Source: Ryuthela nishihirai (Eukaryota; Arthropoda; Arachnida; Araneae; Heptathelidae). From it: a stretch of 64,000 nt of DNA. Numbering within the stretch: the first letter of the stretch is position 1; every line of letters begins with the position of its first letter. Made by a program: the position numbers and the translations under genes. Where the stretch lies: assembly GCA_038380435.1 (NCBI GenBank), contig JAWZYU010000024.1, positions 53,096,613 to 53,160,612 on the forward strand, read 5' to 3'. Of this stretch, positions 53,531 to 64,000 are shown piece after piece. The notes beneath the pieces were generated by a model, which searched no databases, was not told the DNA's origin, and saw nothing but the letters and a program-made list of their open reading frames with translations.

Positions 53531-53607
53531 CAGAGTCATATCAGAATAATATGACCACCTACCATAGTGTATGTATGGTAGGTGGTCATATTATTCTGAT
53601 ACGACTG
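53531..53607. mobile_element. family E palindromic mini-element
   Basis: 77 bp, termini CAGAGTCATA (changed) and TACGACTG. The inner arms are perfect over TCAGAATAATATGACCACCT and its complement, and TA precedes the element. Confidence 0.88.
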
Positions 53608-53675
53608 CATATAATCTTCTTCATTTCCTTCATCTTCAGTGAGGATTGCTCACCAATTATTGTTCTGTGATTCAA

Positions 53676-54044
53676 GGGGGTTGGCTCAGTCGGTTTGGGT
53701 TGGATTGCTTTACCTCTGAGCGGCACTTTTTTGCGCACCTTGGACTAAATGGCCAGGTCACAAGGACCCCAAATGCTTAGAGAAGGTTGGGGGAGGGGAC
53801 CCACACGAACAGTTGTTGGGAGACAGATGGTATCCTCCCGTCAAGGCCATTCAGTGTGTTCTTTAAAGTGCAGAGGGTATGGCTCTCTCACACACGGGCC
53901 ACGGCTTAACATCCCATTCGACGGACGGCGGCCTTTCCAAGCCCATTGGTGTCTCCTACTGACCGTGGGCAGGCGGGGAGTTTTGCGGAGATAAATCTCA
54001 ATCCTGACTCTGCTGGAACTCGAACCTAGGAACTACAAATTACG
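53676..54044 (-). mobile_element. SINE-A, head-truncated, behind a plus-strand head scrap
   Basis: 53676-53693 reads GGGGTTGGCTCAGTCGG, a plus-strand SINE-A head start. It is followed at once by a minus-strand tail and body (GGTTGGATTGCTTTACCTCT ...) that ends before the A box. Confidence 0.85.
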
Positions 54045-54045
54045 T

Positions 54046-54770
54046 TGCTCAATCATTAGGCGCCAGGCTCTCAAAACTACAGTTCCCAGGTTCGAGTCCA
54101 AACTGTGCCAACGTTGAGAGTTATCTCTACTGATCCCCATCGTACTCTCGGTGAGAAAGGGAACTCCGATGGGCTTGGGAAAATCGCCATCCCTCGGACG
54201 GGACGTAAAGCTGTTGGCATTGGGTTGGGTTGTTTAACCTCTGAGCGGCACTTTTTTGCACACCATGGGCTAAATGGTCAGGTCACATGGGTTGGGTTGT
54301 TTTACCTCTGAGCGGCACTTTTTTGCATATCATGGGCTAAATGGCCAGGTCATATGGACCCCGAAGGCTCAGAGAAGGTTGGGGGAGAGGATCCACTGGA
54401 CTGCTGTTGGGAGACAGATGGTAGCCTCCCGTCAAGGCCATCCAGCATTTTCTTTAACGTGCACTTTAACGTGCACAGAGTATGGCTCTCCCGCACACGG
54501 TACCACTGCTTAACGTCCCATCCGACGGACGGCGGCCTTTCCAAGCCCATCGGTGTCCCCTACTGACCGTGGGCAGGGCGGGGCTGTTGGCATTGTGCAG
54601 GAAAGAGACACAATCCGTGTATGTTAAGGAACACGCTGAATGGCCTTGACAGCATCTACCTCCTAACACCTGTTCAGCAGATCCCCTTTCTATGAATCCT
54701 TGGGATCCACGTGACCTGGCCGTTTGCCCATTGGGTGCATAAAAGTGCCACTCAGAGGTAAACTGAATCA
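54046..54770 (+). mobile_element. old SINE-A interrupted by a younger SINE-A
   Basis: Diverged head (CAGTTCCCAGGTTCGAGTCC) and body to GGGACGTAAAGCTGTTGG, resuming after the insert at GTGCAGGAAAGAGACACAAT and ending AGAGGTAAACTGAATC. Confidence 0.88.
54222..54582 (-). mobile_element. SINE-A nested in SINE-A, with target-site duplication
   Basis: GCTGTTGGCATT flanks both sides (54210-54221, 54583-54594). On the minus strand it lacks the tRNA head, starting in CCCCGCCCTGCCCACGG. The last 70 bp of its 3' end are present twice in tandem (54222-54291 and 54292 onward). Confidence 0.93.
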
Positions 54771-54860
54771 TTCCAATTGGTTAGCGCTTAGAAACCGACC
54801 TCTTCAGAGATTCGTCCCTTAAAGCAAGACCAAAGCAAACAAATTCTTCTTTGAGTTGTA

Positions 54861-55082
54861 CAGTCGCTCAAAAAAAGTATCCGAACACTACGGTTGATTA
54901 CAGAATTCAGAAAAAAATATCTATAAGCGTTTTTTTTTTAGAAATGAGTGATCTGGCAATCTTCGTGTCACGTGACACGAAGGTTGCCAGATCACTGAAT
55001 TCTAAAACAAAAAACGTTGCCAGATATTTTTTCTGAATTCTGTAATCAACCCTAGTGTTCGGATACTTTTTTTGAGCGACTG
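54861..55082. mobile_element. family C fold-back element (minimal form)
   Basis: TA-flanked, with the centre CTTCGTGTCACGTGACACGA. Arms have small A-run length differences. Confidence 0.95.
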
Positions 55083-55084
55083 TA

Positions 55085-55380
55085 AGTGGTCATATTATTT
55101 TGATACTAGATCGTGTGGGCTCACTCACGGAAATATTGAGCGTGTGCAGTTACCGTTCACAGCAAACTGGAGCGTGTTAAATAACTGCACACGCTCCAGT
55201 TTGCTTGAACGGTAACTGGAGCGTGTACAGCAACTGTACACGCTCCAGATATTTTTCCTGAATTCTGTGATCACGTGACACGAAGGTTGCCAGATCACTA
55301 ATTTCTAAAAAAATCGTTGCCAGATATTTTTTTGAATTCTATAATCAACCTTAGTGTTCGGATACTTTTTTGTGCGACTG
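55085..55380. mobile_element. family C unit with E-type linker, tandem copy 1
   Basis: AGTGGTCATATTATTTTGAT, module start, palindromes, one arm, and a GTGCGACTG end. Confidence 0.92.
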
Positions 55381-55382
55381 TA

Positions 55383-55630
55383 GGTGGTCATATTATTTTG
55401 ATAGTAGAATGTGTGGGCTCACTCACGGAAATATTGAGCGTGTGCAGTTATCGTTCACAGCAAACTGGAGCGTGTACAGTTGCTGTACACGCTCCAGATA
55501 TTTTTCCTGAATTCTGTGATCACGTGACACGAAGGTTGCCAGATCACTGATTTCTAAAAAAAATCGTTTCAGATATTTTTTCTGAATTCTGTAATCAACC
55601 CTAGTGTTCGGATACTTTTTTGAGCGACTG
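55383..55630. mobile_element. family C unit with E-type linker, tandem copy 2
   Basis: Same plan as the previous unit but with about 50 bp of the centre missing. It ends GAGCGACTG, followed by TA. Confidence 0.92.
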
Positions 55631-55632
55631 TA

Positions 55633-56095
55633 CATAATTTTATCTAAAGGAAAAACTTCAAGTCGTCCTCCTGTTCATGAGAACTCTCCTTGTCTGCTAG
55701 GGAATTTCGGATCTTTTTTTTTCCCTATCTCCCCTTCTTGGCCATCAGCCTTGATAGAAAGTCCCAAAGTCTCCTAACCCACTACAGCTGTCATGCACGT
55801 TCACCCCTTTTTTTTCTCTTGAAATGCAAGCTAACAACAGACTGCTCTCTTGCTCCTTTTGCGAACCAAGTCACTTAAAAGTCTTCCAGTAGGTCTCGCA
55901 CGTTACACACACGTCCTCCGTCTTTCACTCACTCCGCAGTGAGCGTGTATGTGGATACGTGAATGCATAAGTTCTTGTATCTCAAAGTTCACAGCACTGC
56001 CTTTGTGTCACTACTAGTGACCTTAGCTGACCCTGACACCAACGCATGATGGGTAATTACTCACTGTCGCCCTGTGCGCAGAAGAGAATCTTTTT
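55633..56095. other. single-copy spacer
   Basis: Nothing recognised. Confidence 0.5.
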
Positions 56096-56716
56096 CTTTA
56101 GAAATGAGTGATCTTTTTTTTTAGAAAATAGTGATCTGGCAACCTTCGTGTCACGTGATTACAGAATTCAGGAAAAATATCTGGAGCGTGTACAGCAACT
56201 GTACACGCTCCAGTTACCGTTCACAGCAAACTGGAGCGTGTGCAGTTATTGCACACGCTCCAGTTTGCTGTGAACGGTAACTGCACACGCTCAATATTTC
56301 CGTGAGTGAGCCCACACGATCCAGGTCTTTGTGAGCTCACACGATCCAATGTGCTGTGAACATTAACCGCAACCGCTCCAGTTTGCTGTGAACGGTAACT
56401 GCACACGCTCAATATTTCCGTGAGTGAGCCCACACGATCCAGGTGTTTGTGAGCTCACACGATCCAATGTGCTGTGAACATTAACCGCAACCGCTCCAGT
56501 TTGCTGTGAACGGTAACTGCACACGCTCAATATTTCCGTGAGTGAGCCCACACGATCCAGGTCTTTGTGAGCTCACACGATCCAATGTGCTGTGAACATT
56601 AACCGCAACCGCTCCAGTTTGCTGTGAACGGTAACTGCACACGCTCAATATTTCAGTGAGTGAGCCCACACGATCCAGGTCTTTGTGAGCTCACACGATC
56701 CAATATGCTGTGAGCA
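56096..56716. mobile_element. family C element without termini, four module copies
   Basis: Starts within the arm (a short repeat of TTTAGAAATGAGTGATC), then the palindromes and about 3.5 copies of the 118-bp module. It ends at CACGATCCAATATGCTGTGA. Confidence 0.93.
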
Positions 56717-57430
56717 TTAAACATTCGCATCTCTGATAGTTGACAGTTTCAATTATGAACAGGAACCAAGTGAAGCTGAAAATGTTTTCATTGTAACAAA
56801 GAAAAGGTCTCGCGCGACGGAATTGTTTTCTTTTGTGCAATGAAGTATGTTTGAAAGGAATTTTGAGGGTCCTTGTGACCCGGCTATTTAACTCACCTCG
56901 TGGAGAAAGTATCGCTCAAAAGAAAATTTACAAACAAGCAATCTAACTACCCAAAAACCAATCAAGTTTCTCTAAAAGTTTCAAATGGGATCATCATAAA
57001 AATAAATTTTTACTTTGCGTCTGAAAATTGCACAGTTATTTGAAGAATTTTCCCACCCACAGCTGATGAAGCGAACGGTTAATCTTTATCTCTATTCGCT
57101 GTTACCCATGGCAACTGAATGCGGCAGATTGTTAAGATCCCGAGGCCATTCTTCCCCGACCACTTTTGTGAAGGTCAGATCCGCGGCCTCCAGAAAGAGG
57201 CAGCCAGATATTGGCTTCACATCTTAACGTAAACATCTTTAACGCCATGTAAACTCTTCCCGAGCATGGTCGGTGCCACAAAGACAGGATTCGACTCTTT
57301 CCTCTTTTTCTTATCTCTGCGTCTCTCCACTGAAATTGTTATGCGCTGATTTTATATCAGGCATAACGATTTATTTTTTTAAAATTAATTTCTCACTTGA
57401 TTAAGTTTTTTTTTTAAACACAGAGGGAAT
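56717..57430. other. single-copy stretch with an X-box
   Basis: A degenerate SINE-A 3' end may lie at 56860-56930 (GGGTCCTTGTGACCCGGCTA). No gene recognised. Confidence 0.4.
57101..57115. promoter_or_regulatory. X-box-like palindrome
   Basis: GTTACCCATGGCAAC fits the RFX X-box (GTTACC, a 3-base centre, GGCAAC). Confidence 0.4.
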
Positions 57431-59330
57431 ACACAAACAGACTAACAGGGTGGACACGTTAGGAGGGGGCGGGATTCGCAGCTGCCCCAACGAGCCACAC
57501 ACAGAGAATGCCCAGCGTCCAGATGACACGACACAGCACCCGTGGGTGGATGACAGGCGGAATCACCATTTATTCTCTTGCAGTGTGAGGTCCGGCCGGA
57601 ATGGTCTGGGGGTGCGAAAGACTGCTGACAGCTTTAGTGCCATCTCACACAGGAAATTGTATTCGGGAAATCGTTCCCCCACATCAAATACAGATTGTAC
57701 TATTTGTTGTGATGTTATGCAACTACGGCAATTCACAGTTCCGTCTTACGACACTACGCAGTTAAGAAAAGCCATGACTATCTAGAGCCGAGGGCAAGAA
57801 TGCGCCATATAGACGCACCTCAACCCCGACCTCACATGGCAGCAGTCCTATAAAAGGAAAGCTAACCACCGGTAGAAACCTAAAATTTAATCTGTTCCCA
57901 GGTTAGCCATGAACAAGGATATGTAAATCCAAATTCGCTCGGCACCCGGGGTGGAGACTCTTAGCAAGGCCCAGACTTTTGAAAGGGCTCCTGCCTACTA
58001 GGTGGGCTCAAACAGTTCGGCAGAGCCCTAGAACTTGCTCACACAGAGCACCTGAGGTTGAGGCCTAAGACACCGTCACTGTCCAACTGGTTGTCCGACA
58101 GGTCGTCGATGTCGTCGGCCTCGGTTGGTCTTGGCTATGTCCAACCAGGGGACCAATCCGGTCGGCACAGCCTTCGACCGGGTTGCTGGGCCTGAAGCCC
58201 CGCACCACGCCAAGGTGGTCCCCTATCGTGGGGGGGGGGGGAGGATCAAATACAGATGTAGGACTGGACAACATCGTCCAGTTGTTTACAGTAACGAACG
58301 AAGTATTATTTTCCAGGCAGCGATGTCAACCTCAAGTGCAGCGACAGACCCCCTGGGGGGAATTTATTACTCGTAAGTTCCTCTGCAGATGCTACATATG
58401 GTGAACATACATTTTCGGGAAAAACAAGGGGAAAGGAATGTGGGGTAGAGTAGTGAGGCAGGGAGGGCTTCAGCTGGACAGAGTTTTTGAACAGAGCAGA
58501 CAACACTGAAATTTTAGAGAGAGCATTTGGACGGGACGGCCAGAGCTCTGGGCGGCCCAGATTCAGTATCAGCATATCGGAATCATTGGAAATGAGTGCA
58601 GGACTTTGAATCAAAAGCAGTGTAATTTGATGCATTAACGCAAGGACATCCCTATGAATGAGTGGTTTCCTAAAAATAGAAGCAGAGAGAATGGAATTTG
58701 CTTCCGAAGCGCCTAACCAGTGAAGGGCACTCTCCCCCCTTTCAAATAACCACGATGATGCAGCCGACCACCTCCCTTCGCCGCAGCCAAATTACCCAAC
58801 AGCTTATGTGATGGTCAACTGAGGGCCCGTCTCCACATCAGCCACAGTGCGACGGAGACGTTTTCCCAGTCATCGGCTAAAGGGCGAATTAAGGAGATGG
58901 TCCCCACCCGAAGCTAGAGTGATGACGACCTGGTCGTAATCCGAAGTAGAATACAAACTGAGAACTTAGAACGGTACGCTTACCCTTCCTTTAACTTACA
59001 CTTACCCTTCCTTTAACTTACACTTACCCTTACACTTACCCTTCCTTTAACTTATAAGTTGCTATCCTTAATTTTAGATTTAATTGTAAAGGGGTTCCAC
59101 AGTTCTATAGTCCATTTAATTCTTTAAGTTCTTTCTTTTTTTTAAGTCCACGATAGACGATTGATTATTAGAAAAATTAATTGTTCTGCCTGTACTTTTT
59201 AATATTTTGTCTCAATAAATATTGTTATTGTTTTATGTTTTCCATAAACCTGAGTTGTGCTCATCATTGTTCATATTAATAAAAACGTCTTCCCCTAAGG
59301 GAACGGCCTGGGATTTTTGCGTCCCGCATT
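57431..59330. other. unclassified 1.9-kb block, possibly part of an unknown element or a transcript end
   Basis: More GC-rich than its surroundings from 57450 to 58960. No frame above 111 codons and no domain. It contains a G run at 58231-58243, a short tandem repeat near 58977-59056, and AATAAA at 59214-59219 followed by T-rich sequence. The base composition and polyadenylation-like end could fit a retroelement untranslated region or LTR, but no second copy is in the window to test this. Confidence 0.3.
58977..59056. repeat. short tandem repeat of about 24 bp
   Basis: CGCTTACCCTTCCTTTAACT, ACACTTACCCTTCCTTTAAC, ACACTTACCCTTACACTTAC and CCTTCCTTTAACTTATAAGT: three to four copies of a CTTACCCTTCCTTTAA core. 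Confidence 0.85.
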
Positions 59331-59515
59331 TGACTACTGATCTACGGGATCTGGGTTCGAGCCCCGGGTAAGGCATGGATGTTCGTGTTGTTTTCTGCTG
59401 AGGTCCTGCCATCCTCTCAGATCTTCTACTGTGGCATATAAATTGACAGGCTCCTGTCAGACCTCTGTGGCAAGCAGCTGCTTGAGGGGGGTATTTATTT
59501 ATTTATTATTTTATT
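59331..59515 (+). mobile_element. SINE-B lacking its A box
   Basis: GTCCCGCATTTGACTACTGA: the piece with the A box (TGGCCGAGTGG...) is deleted, while B box GGTTCGAGCCC, body and the (TTTA)n tail remain. The loss would disable its internal promoter. Confidence 0.88.
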
Positions 59516-59840
59516 TATTGTCTAATTAAGGGGATATTCCGTAATTGGGCAATGTGGGAAACACAACGCCACAGATTTAAATTTGCATATTTCTACATAA
59601 AAATTGAATAGTGGTTGCAACCGCGAGTGCGCACAACAAAATCGGATGCTGAAAGTTCGATTTTTTTATAGCACTTTTTTTTTTATCAATATATTCTGCT
59701 TGGAGTGAGGGATAAACTGTAGAGCGAAAAAGAGAAAATGCAGGAGTAACCATTTTCAGGAATTTTTTTTTCCCTCCATCTAAACTTGAAATATTTCACC
59801 ATGTCGAGCAGAAGAAAGTTGAGCTGTTAAGCCAGTGATG
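59516..59840. other. AT-rich spacer
   Basis: Nothing recognised. Confidence 0.5.
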
Positions 59841-59842
59841 TA

Positions 59843-60340
59843 CAGTCGCTCAAAAAAAAAAATCCGAACACTATGATTGATTACAAAATTCAGAAAAAAA
59901 ATATCTGGAAACGATTTTTTTTAGAAATTAGTAATCTGGCAACCTTCGTGTCACGTGATTACAGAATTCAGGAAAAAGATCTGGAGCGTGTACAGCAACT
60001 GTACACGCTCCAGTTACCGTTCACAGCAAACTGGAGCGTGTGCAGTTACTGCACACGCTCCAGTTTGCTGTGAACGGTAACTGCACACGCTCAATATTTC
60101 CGTGAGTGAGCTCACACGATCCAATGTGCTGTGAACATTAACCGCAACCGCTCCAGTTTGCTGTGAACGGTAACTGCACACGCTCCATATTCATTGCATT
60201 ATATATTCAAACGCATTATATATATTAAAAAAGTATCCGAACATTATGGTTGATTACAGAATTCAGAAAAATATCTGGCAACGATTTTTTTTTTTAGAAA
60301 TTAGCTATCTAGCAACCTTCGTGTCACGTGATACGTGACT
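59843..60340. mobile_element. family C element, right terminus lost
   Basis: TA plus CAGTCGCTC at the left, arm, palindromes, about one 118-bp module, the linker near 60190-60230 (inverted order) and the next arm. It stops at GTGTCACGTGATACGTGA. Confidence 0.93.
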
Positions 60341-60444
60341 GATTAACGGAGAAAATCTCAGCACAGAGTCAAGACTCAAACTTAAGAATTTCAAGTTGCA
60401 AGTAACGTTCTTTGAAAAGCATTCCTCAAGTCTCTAGGCAGAAA

Positions 60445-60833
60445 TGGGGCGGGGGTGGCTCAGTCGGTAGCGCGCCAGGCTCGTAAGCTGTAGTTCCCAG
60501 GTTCGAGTCCCAGCTGGGTCAGCGTTGAGATTTATCTCCGCAAAATTCCCCGCCCTGCCCACGGTCAGTAGGGGACACCGATGGGCTTGGAAAGGCCGCC
60601 GTCCGTCGGATGGGACGTTAAAGCCGTGACCCAAGTGCGGGAGAGCAATACCCTGTGCACGTTAAAGAACACGCTGGATGGCCTTGACGGGAGGCTACCA
60701 TCTGTCTCCCAACAGCTGTTCCAGTGGGTCCCCTCCCCCAACCTTCTCTGAGCCTTCGGGGTCCATGTGACCTGGCCATTTAGCCCATGGTGTGCAAAAA
60801 AGTGCCGCTCAGAGGTAAAACAACCCAACCCAA
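60445..60833 (+). mobile_element. SINE-A, full length with target-site duplication
   Basis: CTCTAGGCAGAAA flanks both sides (60432-60444, 60834-60846). Close to the family consensus. Confidence 0.97.
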
Positions 60834-60846
60834 CTCTAGGCAGAAA

Positions 60847-61391
60847 CAATGCATCTGTTCGTAGGTTTACGCCCCCCTTCCCCTATAAATACGAAAAAAA
60901 CATTTTGCACTCTTCACTTTTCCCAAAATGTAACTGCCGGTTGTATGCTGAAACATTTTCTGAAACGCATTTTTCCTTTAAGAAACATTTCTCGATTTCC
61001 CTTTGGCTTACGATTTCCCTTTATCTCAGCAGATCCCACAGAGCGACCTTCTATCTCACCCCTTGACACGAGGTCAGGGGTCGAGGGGTGGAGCAGGACG
61101 CTTCAGCGAAGAGGAAGAAAAAGAGGATCGGCGAATCCTTCAGTGACCAAGAGGAATTTTTGGGAACAAGAACGACTTTGGTTGTTTTGGGAATCGAAAC
61201 CACATTCTTGACGGGCATCGTCTGGGAAGGAAGATTGCATCGGGAGAAGGAGAAGGAAGAGGAGGAGGCATGCTTCCGGCAAAGACACGTCGTCGTCATT
61301 CGTTCGTGTCGTCGCTCTTCAGGTCGGCGGTTACGATGGATGAAGGCGCTACAAGAGGACGTCACATCCAACGAAGCCTTTGTCTAACTCT
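60847..61391. other. single-copy stretch, no gene recognised
   Basis: Overlapping frames of 99-120 codons at 60849-61387 are rich in Lys, Arg and Glu because of GA-rich DNA (61100-61290). No domain is seen. Confidence 0.35.
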
Positions 61392-61403
61392 CATGGAATG
61401 GGA

Positions 61404-61784
61404 TTTGGGTTGTTTTACCTCTGAGCGGCACTTTTTTGCACACCATGGGCTAAATGGCCAGGTCACATGGATCCCGAAGGCTCAGAGAAGGTTGGGGGAG
61501 GGGACCCACTGGAACAGCTGTTGGGAGACAGATGGTAGCCTCCCGTCAAGGCCATCCAGCGTGTTCTTTAACGTGCACAGGGTATGGCTCTCCCGCACAC
61601 GGGGCCACGTCTTAACGTGCCATCCGACGGACTTTCCAAGTCCATCGGTGTCCCCTACTGACCGTGGGCAGGGGGGGGGGGATTTTGCTGAGATAAATCT
61701 CAACGCTGACCCAGCTGGGACTCGAACCTGGGAACTACAGATTACGAGCCTGGAGCGCTACCGACTGAGCCACCCCCGCCCCTA
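61404..61784 (-). mobile_element. SINE-A, full length with target-site duplication
   Basis: CATGGAATGGGA flanks both sides (61392-61403, 61785-61796). A gap is present in GACGGACTTTCCAAG, and a G run replaces GCGGGGAATT. Confidence 0.96.
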
Positions 61785-61918
61785 CATGGAATGGGAAAGT
61801 TAAGGAAGAGATTGCGAACTGACTTTAATAGAAGATGACCGCACCCCTTAAGAAGAGAAGATTTATGGGGGAAAAAATTCTGAATTAGCAAATGGAATTT
61901 TTTACCTTCTCACATGCA

Positions 61919-62096
61919 GTCCCGTGGCCGAGTGGTTAGCGTGCTTAACTATTCATCAAAGGGACCTTGGTTCGAGCCGCAGATAAGGCATGGTTGTTTT
62001 TCTGCTGAGAGTCTGCCATCCTTACAGACTTTCTACTATGGTGTATAAACTGTCAGACTTCTGTGGCAAGCAATTGCTTGAGAGTTTTTTTTTTTT
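61919..62096 (+). mobile_element. SINE-B, full length, diverged
   Basis: Head GTCCCGTGGCCGAGTGGTTA, B box GGTTCGAGCCG, and a body with about 15 bp missing (CTGTCAGACTTCTGTGGCAA). The tail is a T run instead of TTTA repeats. Confidence 0.9.
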
Positions 62097-62174
62097 AATT
62101 TTATTATAAGAATAATAATTTTAGTTGCTTTACGTTTTAAAGGCACTTTATTTGACATACAATGGATTAAAGGA

Positions 62175-62388
62175 CAGTCGCTCAAAAAACTATCCGAACA
62201 CTATGGTTGATTACAGAATTCATAAAAAATACCTGGCAACGATTTTTTTAGAAATTAGTGATCTGGCAACCTTCCTGTCACGTGATACGAAGGTTGCCAG
62301 ATCACTCATTTCTAAAAAAATCGTTGTCAGATATTTTTGATGAATTCTGTAATCAACCATAGTGTTCGGATACTTTTTTGAGCGACTG
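62175..62388. mobile_element. family C fold-back element (minimal form)
   Basis: CAGTCGCTC to GAGCGACTG. TA on the right, GA in place of TA on the left. The centre is CTTCCTGTCACGTGATACGA. Confidence 0.93.
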
Positions 62389-62390
62389 TA

Positions 62391-62689
62391 GGTGGTCATA
62401 TTATTTTGATACTAGATCGTGTGGGCTCACTCACGGAAATATTGAGCGTGTGCAGTTACCGTTCACAGCAAACTGGAGCGTGTGCAGTAACTGCACACGC
62501 TCCAGTTTGCTATGAACGGTAACTGGAGCTTGTACAGTTGCTGTAAATGCTCCAGATATTTTTCCTGAATTCTGTAATCACGTGACACGAAGGTTGCCAG
62601 ATCACTCATTTCGAAAAAAAATCGTTGCCAGCTATTTTTGATGAATTCTGTAATCAACCATAGTGTTCGAATACTTTTTTGAGCGACTG
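62391..62689. mobile_element. family C unit with E-type linker, tandem copy 1
   Basis: GGTGGTCATATTATTTTGAT, module start, palindromes, arm, GAGCGACTG end. Confidence 0.93.
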
Positions 62690-62691
62690 TA

Positions 62692-62990
62692 GGTGGTCAT
62701 ATTATTTTGATACTAGATCGTGTGGGCTCACTCACGGAAATATTGAGCGTGTGCAGTTACCGTTCACAGCAAACTGGAGCGTGTGCAGTAACAGTATACG
62801 CTCCAGTTTGCTGTGAACGGTAACTGGAGCGTGTACAGTTGCTGTACACGTTCCAGATATTTTTCCTGAATTCTGTAATCACGTGACACGAAGGTTGCCA
62901 GATCACTCATTTCTAAAAAAAATCGTTGCCAGATATTTTTTATGAATTCTGTAATCAACCGTAGTGTTCGGATACTTTTTTGAGCGACTG
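62692..62990. mobile_element. family C unit with E-type linker, tandem copy 2
   Basis: Repeats the previous unit at an offset of 301 bp. It ends GAGCGACTG, but GG instead of TA follows. Confidence 0.93.
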
Positions 62991-63080
62991 GGCCAACTCA
63001 TATGGACCCCAGGAGTTCAGAAAAGTATAGGGAAGGGGATTCACTGGAGAAAGATGGACGCTCCCCCGTCAAGGCTTTGC
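62991..63080 (-). mobile_element. SINE-A fragment, strongly diverged
   Basis: GGCCAACTCATATGGACCCC, GGGAAGGGGATTCACTGGA and CCCCCGTCAAGGC match the minus-strand SINE-A middle. Confidence 0.65.
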
Positions 63081-63560
63081 TCTTATCTTTTTTATTTTTT
63101 TTTCGTTCATTTCTCCAATAAAAGTCGTCGAATGCCATTCCAGTGAGTTCTGAAAGAAAAGATATATTTAAAAAAAATAGAAACCATAGTTCCAAAAATC
63201 CTTTGAACTATTTAAGTTTTTAAAGAAGAAGGTTAACAAAATAAAACCTCAAAATTCTCTCGTCGCAATTGTCCGTGTTTTGAAGGTTCATGTGATCTCG
63301 CCGTTTAGCGATTGATGCAGAAAATAAGTTTTAATTACGAGTGAAGTTAATGAATATTTTGGAAAACCGTTAATCGCTTTCTCACAATTTTTTTATTTGA
63401 AATCAAAAATACATATTTTGTTACATTTAATTCATTTCATCCATTTGGAGAATCAATTCATAAGTCAGTTTTAATTTGAAGAAAATTTTTCTGGTTATTA
63501 TTTAGACTTTCAACCATTCCAACTAACTGATTAGATCGAAGATATTGAAGGTTCAAGTCA
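63081..63560. other. AT-rich single-copy stretch
   Basis: A possible SINE-A 3' scrap at 63282-63328 (GTTCATGTGATCTCGCCGTT). Otherwise nothing. Confidence 0.45.
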
Positions 63561-63838
63561 ACCTTCGTGTCACGTGATTACAGAATTCAGGAAAAATATC
63601 TGGAGCGTGTACAGCAACTGTACACGCTCCAGTTACCGTTCACAGCAAACTGGAGCGTGTGCAGTTACTGCACACGCTCCAGTTTGCTGTGAACGGTAAC
63701 TGCACACGCTCAATATTTCCGTGAGTGAGCCCACACGATCCAGGTCTTTGTGAGCTCACACGATCCAATGTGCTGTGAACATTAACCGCAACCGCTCCAT
63801 TTTGCTGTGAACGGTAACTGCACACGCTCCATATTCAT
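63561..63838. mobile_element. family C element without termini
   Basis: Starts CCTTCGTGTCACGTGATTAC, then the palindromes and about 1.3 modules, ending CACGCTCCATATTCATTGCA, the same inner linker edge as at 60185. Confidence 0.92.
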
Positions 63839-64000
63839 TGCAGTGTGCCATCAGTTAAAACCGATAAGAAGGCAACCATTTCCTTATATTCATTTGCCAT
63901 CCCGATACATGACCCAATTGACCTTCCTATTTGTAACGTCCACAAGCTGACTTTTTCACTTCATAACCATCAAAGAAGTGAACCAATTTCTACCTTTACA
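63839..64000. other. single-copy window end
   Basis: Nothing recognised. Confidence 0.5.

Overview
This window is non-coding, repeat-dense nuclear DNA of an animal, most likely an arthropod. Three things point there. There are many tRNA-headed SINEs with target-site duplications and no bacterial gene structure. The 5S-rRNA-derived segment at 7136-7247 has arthropod-style arms (GCCAA... at the 5' end, GGGAACACCGCGTG near the 3' end). A LINE fragment ends in a short-tandem tail. The species cannot be named from the sequence. No intact host protein gene is supported. The only convincing coding sequence is a 5'-truncated LINE reverse-transcriptase C-terminus at 35629-36567.

Four mobile families fill most of the window. 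SINE-A (about 390 bp, some 30 copies in both orientations) has a tRNA-like head with A and B boxes, a conserved body and an ACAACCCAACCC tail; many copies have clear 10-13 bp target-site duplications. SINE-B (about 200 bp) has a class-II-tRNA-like head and a TTTA-repeat tail; one copy carries a 5S rRNA head on the same body. Family C is a TA-flanked fold-back DNA element with CAGTCGCTC termini, arms meeting in a palindrome centred on CACGTG, and an inner 118-bp module. Family E is a 75-77 bp palindromic element (CAGTCGTATC termini) that is also built into family C as a linker. Two hAT-like elements sit at 39.4 kb.

Layout. 0-3 kb: SINE-A and a 30-bp minisatellite. 3.6-8.3 kb: SINE-B/C composites, the 5S-headed SINE and SINE-A copies. 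8.4-14.6 kb: a 6.2-kb array of a 32-bp unit with higher-order repeats. 15-18 kb: SINE-A copies, one with SINE-B inside. 18.1-20.7 kb: a family C element whose 118-bp module has expanded to about 19 copies. 21-22.6 kb: a 105-bp array inside a SINE-A relic and an 18-bp array. 23-28 kb: C and SINE-A copies. 28.9-31 kb: C tandem units and a 194-bp array. 35.4-36.9 kb: a C element holding the LINE. 37.4-38.9 kb: a SINE-A whose 3' half is amplified eightfold inside its own target-site duplication. 39.4-43.1 kb: hAT-like ends and a 3.5-kb array. 44-64 kb: further SINE-A, SINE-B and C copies, a decayed second LINE piece, and a SINE-A flanked by 79-bp direct repeats.

The common theme is mobile elements acting as seeds for tandem repeats: parts of SINE-A, family C and an hAT-like end have each become arrays, some with identical breakpoints at separate loci. 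The single-copy stretches between repeats hold no recognisable exons but do contain five X-box (RFX-type) palindromes and one NRF1-like site.
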